Shown: one piece after another, positions 8,954-18,320 of the stretch
How positions within the stretch are numbered: the stretch's first letter is position 1
Layout of the letters: every line of letters begins with the position of its first letter
NCBI RefSeq assembly: GCF_039545795.1
Contig: NZ_CP154260.1
Span: 3,911,001-3,975,000, forward strand
Source: Chitinophaga niabensis
Lineage (GTDB): Bacteria > Bacteroidota > Bacteroidia > Chitinophagales > Chitinophagaceae
Reading direction: 5' to 3'
DNA: 64,000 nucleotides
Notes under the pieces: model-generated
Database searches by the model: none
Seen by the model: only the letters and a program-made list of their open reading frames with translations
What the model was told of the DNA's origin: nothing
Translations under genes and position numbers: made by a program

Positions 8954-11900
8954 TTAGAAGTTGGTATTCAGAGAGAATCCAAATTGTCTGAAATAAGGCG
9001 TACCACCATTCTCGATAAACGCACCACTGCTGGTAGAACTCAGGTTGTCCGGATTCACTTTGTCAGGAGCGCTGTTATACAGGAAGAAGAGGTTGCGGCC
9101 TATCAGGGAAGCCCTGAGGTTATTCAGCTTCAATTTGCCGGCAATACGCTCAGGCAGGTCATAAGTAAGTGTTACCTCACGTACAGATACCCATGAAGAT
9201 TCGAACATGCTGGCTTGTCTGATACCGAACTGCCATCCATAAGTTTTATCATAAAAATCATATGCGGCGTTAGGTTTGATAAAGTTTTTAGAAAGTGCAT
9301 CAGCTACGGTCATACCTCCAACATCATGCTGCACACCATCGCCGCTGGCACTGGCCGGTATTACAGTACCTGCTGCAAATACACCTGCCGGCAGAATACC
9401 ATCATTACGTTCTCCGGGTAACATACCGTTGTAACTGGTGGTACCGTTATACTTTAAACCGCCCAGGTCTGCAGTACGGCCAGCCAGTGTTCTGTTCAGC
9501 ATACCATACTGGGAACCAAATGCCAGTGTGGAGGAATAAACATCACCACCGAACTTACCATCCAGGAATATGCTAAGGGCAAGTCTTTTATAGTTAAATG
9601 TATTACGAAGGCTCCCCAGGAAATCAGGCGTTGCAGAACCAACAACCGGGTCTGTTTCACCACCCACAGTACCATTATAGGTACCAGCTCTTTGGTAGTA
9701 AATGGAGCCACCTCCCAACACATTACCGGTTGGATTGAAAACTACTACCGGCATGCCGTTCAATGGGCTGGCCACATTGTTACCGCCATTTTTTGCCTGG
9801 TAAGAGGCATAACCATAGTTGGAACGGATAGCACCATACTCGCCACCAGGCTGACCTACAGAATAGATACCATCTCCGCCGTCCAGCAATGCATATTTAG
9901 CATTGAATGATAAGCTGATAATAGTGTTCCTGTTGCGGGTATAGTTAGCAATAACATCCCATGAGAAATTTTTCGTTTTAACAGGTGTTCCGTACAACTG
10001 GATCTCTATACCCTGATTCCGTACCTTCCCACCATTAACGAGTGCAGCTGTAACACCTGATGGCGGAGCCACACTGAAACCCTGGATCTGGTTACTGGAG
10101 ATCTGCCTGTACACAGTAATGTCACCACCCAGCCTGTTGTTGAGCATTTTAAACTCCAGGCCTCCCTCTACTTTCTTGTTGCGCACTGGTAAAAGGTTCT
10201 GGTTTCCCAGTTCGTTTGATGTGAAGCCATACCTGAGTATGCTCGCGCCATATGCATCCACATAAACACCATTAGGCTGATAAGCACCTGTGCTGGTCCT
10301 GTATGGGGTTGTACCGCCACCGGCTTCTACATAAGAAAAGCGTAGTTTACCGAAGTCAATTGCCTTTGGTAATTTGATCATATCGGAGAACACAAAAGCG
10401 AGGTCCGCACCAGGGTAGAAATAAGAATAGTCACCATGGCCATCGTTGTACACCAGCGTACTGTTCCAGTCATTACGGCCATACAGGTTCAATGTCAGAT
10501 AGTCCCTGAACCCAATGCTGCTCTGGAAGAACAAGGAAGCCATTTCTGACTCCATAGGTTTTCCTTCCCTGACTTCCGGTCTCTCTCTTGAATTTGAAAG
10601 GCGGAAAAGATCAGGCGTAACCATGCCCTGCATACTGTTCCAGAGATTAGTCTGCTCAGACTTATTGAGCTCACCACCACCTTGCACCAACAGGTCAATC
10701 TGACCTAATTTCTTTGTAAAGTTCAAGGCTCCCCTGTGGCGGAACTGTTTAACGTTTGTATTGCTCACTGTATAGTCACCACCTGCAAAGAGCGCATCTT
10801 TACCTCTTACTTTAGCAGAATAATCCGTCTGGAAAGTATTGAGGGATGTGCTTCCTTCAAAACGCAGCCATGGCGTAAGATCAGCTCTCAGGTTCAAACC
10901 TGCTCTCAGGTTATTTTCCTTCTGCTCATATTTATTCTGGTCAACCATCCAGAAAGCATTATTGGAAGCATTGGTGATATCCCTGTTACCGTCACCACCA
11001 TTAACGAGGTCAAGGTAATTGTTCCGCCAGTAATTCACATCATAGTTCCTTGGCACACCATAGGTAAAAGCATACAAAAGTGCATTACCACCTTGCAATG
11101 CAGGGTTTTTAGTTGTACTTGCTGTATAGGAAGTATTTACGTCCAGTAATACACCTTTACCAGGGCGGTGTGTAGCTCTGAAACTAAAGCTGTTCCTGTC
11201 CAGACCATTATTGGGTGTGGCGGATTTTGCACCGAGATTAGAGAAGGAAAAACGGAAAGTGGTTTTATCATTACCACCGGAAATACCAATATTCGTATTG
11301 CGGTTAATACCGGTTTCGTAAAGATCTAATACATCATTGTATCCTGTATTATTAGCCCGGTATATCCCCGTGATATCTTTAAACATCTGGCCTTTCATTT
11401 CAGGGCCAAAGCTCATATAGTAATAGTTAGGGTTGATGGACAAGGTATCGTTAGTACCTCTGAGCCAGTCATTGCCATGAATACCTGCACCAAAACGGTT
11501 TTGCAGTTCTACTGTTTTATAAGCACGCTCAAACATCATAGAATGGGAGAAAGAAACACCCAATCCCTTCTGAGAATATCCTTTCTTTGTTTTGATCAGG
11601 ATCACACCATTCGATGCACGGCTACCATACAACGCTGTAACGGCACCACCTTTCAGTACAGAGATAGACTCAATATCATCCGGATTGATGTCTTTCAGAA
11701 TGTTACCAAAATCCTGCTCACCACCACGGTTAGGCAAAACCACCTGCTCATCCATCACAATATCATCTACTACAATCAGCGGCTGGTTTCCAAATGGGTC
11801 CAGGTTTGCGCTACCCCTGATCAGGAATCTTACGGAAGATTGCGGACCACCCACGTTTGGAGAGATCTGCAGGCCCGGTACCATACCCTGCAAAGCAGCA

Positions 11901-12325
11901 ATAGGGTTCACCGCAGCAGTCCTTCTGATATCATCACCGGAAACCTGGGTAACGGCATATCCTAAATTCCTTTTTGCCCGGTTTTCACCAAAACCTGTAA
12001 CTACTACCTCATTCAGGCTTTTAGCATCTTCCTGAATGGTTACATTAATAGATGTGTTTGAACCTGTAACAACTTCTTTTGTTGCAAATCCTACATACGA
12101 AAATACCAATGTGGCTGAAGGCGCCACTGACAAACGGTAGAAGCCATTTGCGTCCGAAAATGTGGCGTTCCTGGTTCCCTTTTCCAGCACCGTAACCCCA
12201 ATAACCAACCCACCCTTACTGTCCGTAACAGTTCCGGTAATAGTTTGTTTTTGTTGTGCGAGAAGGGATGACGTACTGCCGAATAGTAGCAACGTCAGCA
12301 TGAGAAATGCATGAGATGTTCGCAT
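8954..12325 (-). CDS. SusC/RagA-family TonB-dependent transporter
   Basis: This 1123-aa outer-membrane beta-barrel transporter has a signal peptide (ending about SLLAQ), then a carboxypeptidase-regulatory-like domain (about 28-105: ITGTVTD...GFYRLSV...FSYVGF). The SusC signature LNEVVVTGFG precedes the plug domain (about 125-245, PLIVVDD, SISVLKGG, ALYGSRASNGVI), and the barrel ends in F. It takes up substrate handed over by SusD using TonB energy. Unlike the SusC at 57954, it lacks an STN domain, so it is not expected to signal through a FecR anti-sigma. The 337 bp upstream hold its promoter. Confidence 0.95.
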   Translation of the reverse strand: MRTSHAFLMLTLLLFGSTSSLLAQQKQTITGTVTDSKGGLVIGVTVLEKGTRNATFSDANGFYRLSVAPSATLVFSYVGFATKEVVTGSNTSINVTIQEDAKSLNEVVVTGFGENRAKRNLGYAVTQVSGDDIRRTAAVNPIAALQGMVPGLQISPNVGGPQSSVRFLIRGSANLDPFGNQPLIVVDDIVMDEQVVLPNRGGEQDFGNILKDINPDDIESISVLKGGAVTALYGSRASNGVILIKTKKGYSQKGLGVSFSHSMMFERAYKTVELQNRFGAGIHGNDWLRGTNDTLSINPNYYYMSFGPEMKGQMFKDITGIYRANNTGYNDVLDLYETGINRNTNIGISGGNDKTTFRFSFSNLGAKSATPNNGLDRNSFSFRATHRPGKGVLLDVNTSYTASTTKNPALQGGNALLYAFTYGVPRNYDVNYWRNNYLDLVNGGDGNRDITNASNNAFWMVDQNKYEQKENNLRAGLNLRADLTPWLRFEGSTSLNTFQTDYSAKVRGKDALFAGGDYTVSNTNVKQFRHRGALNFTKKLGQIDLLVQGGGELNKSEQTNLWNSMQGMVTPDLFRLSNSRERPEVREGKPMESEMASLFFQSSIGFRDYLTLNLYGRNDWNSTLVYNDGHGDYSYFYPGADLAFVFSDMIKLPKAIDFGKLRFSYVEAGGGTTPYRTSTGAYQPNGVYVDAYGASILRYGFTSNELGNQNLLPVRNKKVEGGLEFKMLNNRLGGDITVYRQISSNQIQGFSVAPPSGVTAALVNGGKVRNQGIEIQLYGTPVKTKNFSWDVIANYTRNRNTIISLSFNAKYALLDGGDGIYSVGQPGGEYGAIRSNYGYASYQAKNGGNNVASPLNGMPVVVFNPTGNVLGGGSIYYQRAGTYNGTVGGETDPVVGSATPDFLGSLRNTFNYKRLALSIFLDGKFGGDVYSSTLAFGSQYGMLNRTLAGRTADLGGLKYNGTTSYNGMLPGERNDGILPAGVFAAGTVIPASASGDGVQHDVGGMTVADALSKNFIKPNAAYDFYDKTYGWQFGIRQASMFESSWVSVREVTLTYDLPERIAGKLKLNNLRASLIGRNLFFLYNSAPDKVNPDNLSSTSSGAFIENGGTPYFRQFGFSLNTNF

Positions 12326-12568
12326 TGCAATTAGAATTTTGGTTTGACTATAAATAAAAACTTCTCCGAAAAATTCGTCCTGGAAATATCAAGGCCTCTT
12401 GGTTGAATGAAGGCACATAACGTTAGCTTATAACCCCGATCTATTTCATGGTATCAGTTACGAAAGTAGGAATTACTTTTGAAAAAAAATAAAAAGTACT
12501 CATAGTTTTTTATAATCATGATAAAGATTTTAAACTAGCAGGATAAGTTTGGGGCCTTGGAGCATGAA
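12326..12568 (-). promoter_or_regulatory. AT-rich intergenic region with probable susC promoter
   Basis: There is no gene between susC and the terminator at 12569. On the minus strand, TACTTTCG (12468-12461) is close to the Bacteroidota -7 element TAnnTTTG, with a T-rich run about 20 bases upstream. This would give a leader of about 130 nt. It is weak pattern evidence only, and no clear ribosome-binding site or operator is seen. Confidence 0.3.
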
Positions 12569-12593
12569 AAAAGAGGCCATAGTGGCCTCTTTT
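12569..12593 (-). terminator. Rho-independent terminator after the 676-aa gene
   Basis: Arms of 11 bp (12569-12579 and 12583-12593) surround a 3-base loop. On the minus strand the stem is followed by a run of T, giving a proper U-tract. It lies about 70 bp after the stop of the gene at 12663. Confidence 0.85.
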
Positions 12594-12662
12594 CATTTAA
12601 AAGGAGAAGATTTTAATGCCTGACATAGGCTTCACATAGGCTCAACATAGGAAAATCCTATA

Positions 12663-14693
12663 TTATTCCAACCAGAAGGGCTGGGTAAATGCTCCGTTCA
12701 CGGCAGCATCCCAAACCTCTACTCTTACCCATTTCCTGTTCTGCAATTTGGTTTTAAAAGTAAACTCCTTATCCCCAAAAGCCTTCGTTTCATCTAAGTT
12801 GATCCGTTCCCGGTATACCTTTTCCCCATCCCCTGAAATAATGGTAGCATGGCTCAAAGGGAAAGTCCAGTTAATACGCATCGTAATCTGCGAGTGATCC
12901 GGGGAGAGCTTGGCCGAAGGGATCAGCACCTCTCCTGTTGTTACAAAGAATTTCCCCTGCTGCATAGCATCCAGGATAGGCTGCCAGCCATTTTCATACG
13001 CCGGTAGTTTATCCAGTTGCAGGTAATTCACATTCAGGTGGGCGTACATTTCGTTCTGAGGGGTAATAGTAAAAAGGTCCGCCTCTGCCAGTATATGTTT
13101 TTTACCTCCCCAGTTGGCCATGTCATCCAGGAGATCGAGTACACGGATGCCCAGCCTTTCTATGGAAAGGTCTGCCGGCATTGCTTTCCAGGCCCCGCCA
13201 AAAAAGCGGTCTGAGGTAAAGAAGGGCTCATTTTTATATTTATCAGGGTAACCGGTAGAACCTTTTGTTCTCGGATGCGCCGTCCACGCCAGGCCTTTTT
13301 CCAGCTCCAGCAACTTCAGCATCTCTTCTTTATTACCTATCCGGTATACCTTACCATATTGCGGATCTGCTTCAACAAAGGGTGCATCCGGCTTGCGGGA
13401 CATGATCCAATAGACGGGTTTAGGGAAGAAGCTGAGCCAGTGCCCACCGTAGAACTCGTTGGGTTCTTCTCCCGGCAGTAACAGGAAGTCGTTTTTAGAG
13501 AACTGTTTGCACATATCATGCAGCGTTTTCAGTTCTTTCAGCCGCTGGGCATCCGGGCCCTTTGGATGTGCCGTGTAATGGAATTCCGCCAGGTGCACAA
13601 TATTGATACCGGTGTTCCTGAACACTTTCATAAAATCAGGATCTTCCGGTACGGGTTTACCAGCGAGTATATGCTTCATCACATATTCATTGTGAAAATG
13701 GCTGCTCATGGTTTTATACCCGGGTAGGGGTTTATAAGTATCGCCGTGGGTAAACTGCTTTACTGCTTCCAATGCTTCGGGAGCCTTCTTTGTATCCAGC
13801 AGGCAAAAGAAGTTAAGGCGCTGCTGTGTATTGGGCGGAGCATTAAACCAGGGCACAAAACGGTTATCACCCATGGGGTCCTGCCTGATCCCGATGCCGA
13901 ATCCCTTCGCCAGCTGCCGGTAGTCTTTGCCATACCAGGTGAATTTTAAATTGAAGGCTTCATCCAAAGGATAGAAGTATTGATGTGGTGCAGGGAACAC
14001 TGCCAGGCTCCCCTTCTCACTTTCACCAATGATGGTCCTGTACTTAACCGCCATATTCACACTGGAATCTGATGAGGCTGCAGCGGATTGTATACGCCCT
14101 TCTGTATCTGACCAGGCTATCTTATCCCATACTTTTTCTTTCGCCACCAGCCCCGCATCATATAAGATAGCTGTAGAGTCAATAGCTGTAGACATCACGG
14201 CTGCTATATTAAATAAAGGGCTTCCATGATAGAGGGTCACTTCTATATTCCCGCTGAAAGGCCCTGCCGCTACTTCTCCTATCCTTACTATGGTGCGGGA
14301 GCCCTCATTACGTACACTGGCATTTTTCCGGTTCAGCAGTACGGGGAAAGTTTGCCGCGGCTTTAGATGGGTTTTATCGAAAAAGATATTCCAGCCATTC
14401 TGGGATACAAGGTCCCGCCTGCTTATAGTGAGCAGAAAAACAGGATCCAGCTGCCGGGCCACTTCTTTTTTGTTCAGCAGCATGCTTCGCAATAAAGCGC
14501 CTTCCCGGCTGAGATTGAATATTAATTGCGCTTCGCCGGCATTGCCTGCAGGCCATGTAATAGTTAACTGGTCATGGCTAATGGCTGCTTTGGCTTCTCC
14601 TTTTTTATTGAAGGAAGAAAGATCAACCGGAACTTGTTGTGCCTTCGCTTGCAGGCTAACAATAAAAATTAACAGCAGTCGGATACGATGCAT
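12663..14693 (-). CDS. Secreted protein of unknown function with HxHxE motif
   Basis: This 676-aa protein has a signal peptide (MHRIRLLLIFIVSLQAKAQ). The first ~300 residues are beta-rich. The second half contains SHFHNEY (His332, His334, Glu336), then HLAEFHY, LLPGEEPNE, GGHW and TAHPR. These scattered His/Glu/Asp positions recall the metal-binding layout of PHP-type or amidohydrolase-type TIM barrels, but I cannot assign it firmly. The tail looks like a beta-sandwich. It is transcribed divergently from the sugar dehydrogenase gene and has its own terminator. Confidence 0.75.
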   Translation of the reverse strand: MHRIRLLLIFIVSLQAKAQQVPVDLSSFNKKGEAKAAISHDQLTITWPAGNAGEAQLIFNLSREGALLRSMLLNKKEVARQLDPVFLLTISRRDLVSQNGWNIFFDKTHLKPRQTFPVLLNRKNASVRNEGSRTIVRIGEVAAGPFSGNIEVTLYHGSPLFNIAAVMSTAIDSTAILYDAGLVAKEKVWDKIAWSDTEGRIQSAAASSDSSVNMAVKYRTIIGESEKGSLAVFPAPHQYFYPLDEAFNLKFTWYGKDYRQLAKGFGIGIRQDPMGDNRFVPWFNAPPNTQQRLNFFCLLDTKKAPEALEAVKQFTHGDTYKPLPGYKTMSSHFHNEYVMKHILAGKPVPEDPDFMKVFRNTGINIVHLAEFHYTAHPKGPDAQRLKELKTLHDMCKQFSKNDFLLLPGEEPNEFYGGHWLSFFPKPVYWIMSRKPDAPFVEADPQYGKVYRIGNKEEMLKLLELEKGLAWTAHPRTKGSTGYPDKYKNEPFFTSDRFFGGAWKAMPADLSIERLGIRVLDLLDDMANWGGKKHILAEADLFTITPQNEMYAHLNVNYLQLDKLPAYENGWQPILDAMQQGKFFVTTGEVLIPSAKLSPDHSQITMRINWTFPLSHATIISGDGEKVYRERINLDETKAFGDKEFTFKTKLQNRKWVRVEVWDAAVNGAFTQPFWLE

Positions 14694-14744
14694 GTGGAAT
14701 TGTTTAGAGTGAAGGACAACGATCCAATATAATAAAACAGCTGC

Positions 14745-14791
14745 TTAATTTCTATACGCTTGTTGAATTTAATTTCTGTATGCTTGTTTAA
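14745..14791. repeat. 23-bp direct repeat in divergent promoter region
   Basis: Copies at 14745-14767 and 14769-14791 differ at three positions and have a 24-bp period. They lie between the divergent start codons at 14693 and 14897. Tandem near-identical sites here suggest binding of a regulator shared by both genes, but no regulator is assigned. Confidence 0.6.
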
Positions 14792-14896
14792 TTTATTCGT
14801 CCTCCCACACAACCTTTATTCTTTTAACCTCGTATTATTTGTTGTCCTACCCCTTTCCTCTAATGCTGTTTCTAACCATCTAAAAACATCTTTATT

Positions 14897-16240
14897 ATGA
14901 AAACCAGTTACACCCTCACACTAGTATTGATCAGTTTTTTGCTATTTCAAAGCTGCAGAAAACATGACGACAAACCGCCCAAAGCAGTAACACTTCAACT
15001 CATTGCGGACAATCTTGTTTCACCACTTGGTGTTGTAGCTGTTCCGGACAACACTAAACGGCTCTTCATCATTGATCAGATCGGGAAGATCTGGATCGTA
15101 GATGATAATGGCAGCAGGTTATCTACTCCGTTCATTGATGTGAGTAGTATAATGGTGCAACTGAATGCACGTTATGATGAACGCGGATTACTGGGATTTG
15201 CTTTCCACCCGGATTACAGGAGCAACGGACGTTTTTATGTTTATTACACTATGCCTCCCCGCACAGGTACCTCCTCGAATAACCTGAGCCGCATTTCAGA
15301 ATTCAGGGTTTCTTCCAATCCCAATCTAGCAGACATGAGTTCTGAAAAGGTACTGCTGGACCTAGATGACCCGCAGTCCAATCACAACGGCGGCACGCTG
15401 GCTTTTGGGCCTGATGGTTATCTCTACATTGCCATTGGCGATGGCGGAGGCGCTAATGATGTAGCACCGGGCCATGTAACGGACTGGTATCTTCCCAATG
15501 CAGGGGGTAATGGACAAGACCTGGATTCCAACCTCTTCGGCAACATTTTACGTATTGATGTAAACAGCGGCAGCCCTTATAGCATCCCTGCCAGCAATCC
15601 CTTTGTTGGCAAACCCGGAAAGGATGAGATCTATGCATATGGCTTCCGTAACCCTTACCGTTTTTCTTTTGACATGGGTGGCGACCATTGGTTATATGCA
15701 GGTGATGCAGGCCAGGTGCTTTATGAAGAAATTGATGTAGTGAGAAAAGGAGGAAATTATGGATGGAATGTAAAGGAAGGTACGCATTGTTTTAATGCCG
15801 CCAACAATAGTGTGGAATTGCCGGGATGCCCTGCTGTTGATGTATTTGGGATGAGTTTTATTGACCCTGTTATAGAAATGAAGAACAGTGCAAACCCTAC
15901 CGGAGGCAAAGCCACCACTGTTATAGGCGGGAATGTTTACCGCGGTAAGGATATTCCTGAATTCAAAGGCATGTACCTTTTCGGCAGTTTTTCCCAACCG
16001 GGGGGAGTACCGAATGGAGAACTCTTCATTGCCAGGCCGCGCAGTGGAAACGGCTTATGGGATTTTGCAGAAGTTACGCTGAAAGATTATCCGAATGATC
16101 TGGGTTACTACCTGAAAGGATTCGGACAGGATAAAGAAGGAGAAGTTTATCTAACGGTTTCCAGTGTGGCCGGGCCAACCGATGTTACCGGAAAGGTGTT
16201 TAAACTGGTAGCTGAAAAAGTGGAGGGCGGAAAGAAATAA
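14897..16240 (+). CDS. PQQ-type glucose/sorbosone dehydrogenase family lipoprotein
   Basis: This 447-aa protein has a lipoprotein signal (FLLFQSC, Cys20). The rest matches the soluble quinoprotein GSDH-type beta-propeller: an N-terminal LVSPLGVVAVPD, DERGLLGFAFHPDY, the NHNGGTLAFGPDGYLYIAIGDGG core and YGFRNPYRFSFD. Members oxidise sugars with PQQ or bind sugar derivatives in the periplasm. No PQQ synthesis genes are in the window, so the cofactor is assumed from the family. The small cytochrome c at 18019 is a possible electron acceptor. It converges with the beta-helix gene and shares a terminator with it. Confidence 0.85.
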   Translation: MKTSYTLTLVLISFLLFQSCRKHDDKPPKAVTLQLIADNLVSPLGVVAVPDNTKRLFIIDQIGKIWIVDDNGSRLSTPFIDVSSIMVQLNARYDERGLLGFAFHPDYRSNGRFYVYYTMPPRTGTSSNNLSRISEFRVSSNPNLADMSSEKVLLDLDDPQSNHNGGTLAFGPDGYLYIAIGDGGGANDVAPGHVTDWYLPNAGGNGQDLDSNLFGNILRIDVNSGSPYSIPASNPFVGKPGKDEIYAYGFRNPYRFSFDMGGDHWLYAGDAGQVLYEEIDVVRKGGNYGWNVKEGTHCFNAANNSVELPGCPAVDVFGMSFIDPVIEMKNSANPTGGKATTVIGGNVYRGKDIPEFKGMYLFGSFSQPGGVPNGELFIARPRSGNGLWDFAEVTLKDYPNDLGYYLKGFGQDKEGEVYLTVSSVAGPTDVTGKVFKLVAEKVEGGKK

Positions 16241-16262
16241 ACTGCCTGCTTTAGTGAATGAG

Positions 16263-16289
16263 AGCGGGTGTATTAAACATACACCCGCT
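16263..16289. terminator. Hairpin terminator between convergent genes
   Basis: Perfect 11-bp arms (16263-16273 and 16279-16289) surround the loop TAAAC. It lies between the convergent ends of the dehydrogenase and beta-helix genes. The U-tract is poor on both sides. Confidence 0.75.
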
Positions 16290-16304
16290 TCCTTTACCTC
16301 GAAA

Positions 16305-17843
16305 CTAATATCCTATATTCACCAGCGCCTCAGGCCCCAGCCGCTGAGAAAGCTGTTCCAGGTAAAGACTTGCAGGCGCCACCGGTGTATTGTGTGCATC
16401 GTAGTAACCTTCCGGCAAAGCAGGCTTATCCATCGTTTCAAAGGGAATGGGCCGCTTCGTTTTTTCTCCCAGGCTGCCGATCACCCAGTTAGCAGCTCCC
16501 GGCGGTTGCTGGTTAAGATACGTTTTAGCCTTACAGTTCCAGGCCACCGCCCATCCGATAGACCATCCATGACCCGAGCCCATGATTCCCCGGTTCATAA
16601 AATCAATTCCTCCATCCGGCACATTGCATTCATCTACCAGTACACCTGTTGCCCATCGCTGATGTGGCTGGATCCAGCCATTACCCAGGAAAGTGCAGTT
16701 CAGCAATACAATAGGGCCTGATACCTTTGCACCGGTAGCAAAATAGAATACATTATCTCCCTGAATGTTGCACTGATTGAAAAGGATCTGCGATCCGCTG
16801 CCATTCAGGTCAGCTGGCTTAGCTGCTCCTTTGGTGGGTGTTTCATGATAAATATTGATGCCGGACAGTGTAACACGTTTTGCATCAGATACACTGATGC
16901 TGTTAATAGTATTGTATACATCTATATTACGGGCCCATGCATCTGCTGCACCGCGGATATTAAATGCTTTATGTGCTTTCTCATTAATGGTACCTGATTG
17001 TGCAGGAGAAACAATCCGCATGAGTTCGAGGCCTACCTGTGAGATCTCTCCGGATGTTACCACCTTTACCACTGATACACCAGGTGTTCCCAGGTAAGCA
17101 GCATCATAGTTGTCCGTGAGCGGAAGTTCGAGGATCACTTTATTGCCTTCTATCTTTTTTATCGCCCTTTCCACATTGATCTCTCCTGTTATCCAGGTTT
17201 GTTTTTTACCATCCCGCACCAGGCTATCCATTCCCATAAACTTTACCCATGCAGGTGTTACGGGACGGCTGATCTGTATCAGATCTCCGGCGGCAAGACC
17301 TGAAACATCCGAGAGCTGAAAACTATTGGAACCGGAGGGAACATAAGCGTCTGTAATCATGGCGGGTTTACCTGCTTTCTGCAGGTTAACCCTGCCCTGC
17401 ACAGAGAAACAAACATGTGGCTCGCCTGTCATTTTCAGCACTGTACCCGTTTCCCCTGATCCGCTTCCACGTATAACAATTCCGCTGGTATTGATAACGA
17501 TGGTATTATCACAATTGTATACACCGGGCTGCAACAACAAAGTACCCCTGAAACCATTTACTGGCTCCATGGCAGCAATTTCGTTCACGGCGCGCTGAAT
17601 GGCTGCAGCGTTATCTCCTTCAACAGCACTTAAGGTGATCTTTACAGGCGGAGTAGGAATACGTACACCACCACCCATGTAACCTGCATAGGAAAAGTCC
17701 ATGATACGGTCCCCTTTTTCCAGTGTTTTGTAAGTGAGTTTTTGCTGAGCATCGAGGTATACCCATTCACTTTTTACCTGCGCTTCCATGCTGAATGGAA
17801 GAAGGGCCGCCATTGCCAATAATGGTAAGAATTGCATTTTCAT
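16305..17843 (-). CDS. Secreted right-handed beta-helix (pectate-lyase-like) protein
   Basis: This 512-aa protein has a signal peptide (MKMQFLPLLAMAALLPFSMEAQ). It has the layout of right-handed beta-helix polysaccharide-active proteins: an early AAAIQRAVNEIAA segment, GTLLLQPGVYNCDNTIVI, a GIVIRGSGSG turn, and then short N-rich coils (IQGDNVFY, LLNCTFLGNG). The fold is confident. Lyase, hydrolase or epimerase activity, and the polysaccharide acted on, cannot be told from sequence alone. Its start faces the cytochrome c gene across a divergent promoter region. Confidence 0.75.
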   Translation of the reverse strand: MKMQFLPLLAMAALLPFSMEAQVKSEWVYLDAQQKLTYKTLEKGDRIMDFSYAGYMGGGVRIPTPPVKITLSAVEGDNAAAIQRAVNEIAAMEPVNGFRGTLLLQPGVYNCDNTIVINTSGIVIRGSGSGETGTVLKMTGEPHVCFSVQGRVNLQKAGKPAMITDAYVPSGSNSFQLSDVSGLAAGDLIQISRPVTPAWVKFMGMDSLVRDGKKQTWITGEINVERAIKKIEGNKVILELPLTDNYDAAYLGTPGVSVVKVVTSGEISQVGLELMRIVSPAQSGTINEKAHKAFNIRGAADAWARNIDVYNTINSISVSDAKRVTLSGINIYHETPTKGAAKPADLNGSGSQILFNQCNIQGDNVFYFATGAKVSGPIVLLNCTFLGNGWIQPHQRWATGVLVDECNVPDGGIDFMNRGIMGSGHGWSIGWAVAWNCKAKTYLNQQPPGAANWVIGSLGEKTKRPIPFETMDKPALPEGYYDAHNTPVAPASLYLEQLSQRLGPEALVNIGY

Positions 17844-18018
17844 AACGGGAATGTAATTAAGAGGATCTTAAATTAAACCATTCCTGCCAGCACTTCAAGG
17901 AACTGGCAATTTTAACCAATAAAGGGAGAAATTACTACCGATCCTCCCCTGTCGGTTTTGTTCTATTTCCGGAAACAGAACTATCGTTTTTTTGCTGTAT
18001 CAAATAAAAACAAACACT

Positions 18019-18318
18019 ATGCGATACTCACTTTTTATCCTGCCGCTTTTAGCGATACTGATCCTGAGTAATAAAACAATGTTACCGCCGGCAGCAGGAG
18101 ATGCGCTTTATAAGAAGAACTGTAAAGTATGCCATGGAAATGATGGCGCCAGGGGTTTCATGGGCGCTAAAAATCTTAAGCTGAGCAATATGGAAACCAG
18201 CGCTATTATACAACAGATCCGGGAAGGGAAAAGCCCCATGCCATCCTTTAAAAAGAAGTTTTCAGAAGATGAACTGGCCGTATTGGCTGATTATGTAAAA
18301 AGTTTAAGGCAGCTCTGA
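18019..18318 (+). CDS. Small c-type cytochrome
   Basis: The protein has 99 aa from the ATG at 18019, which begins the signal sequence MRYSLFILPLLAILIL; an in-frame start nine codons upstream would spoil the signal peptide. A single haem-c site CKVCH (35-39) and a candidate axial Met74 (SPMPSF) identify a class I cytochrome c. It is a likely periplasmic electron carrier, possibly for the sugar dehydrogenase nearby. Its stop is 2 bp from the convergent stop of the next gene. Confidence 0.85.
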   Translation: MRYSLFILPLLAILILSNKTMLPPAAGDALYKKNCKVCHGNDGARGFMGAKNLKLSNMETSAIIQQIREGKSPMPSFKKKFSEDELAVLADYVKSLRQL

Positions 18319-18320
18319 GC

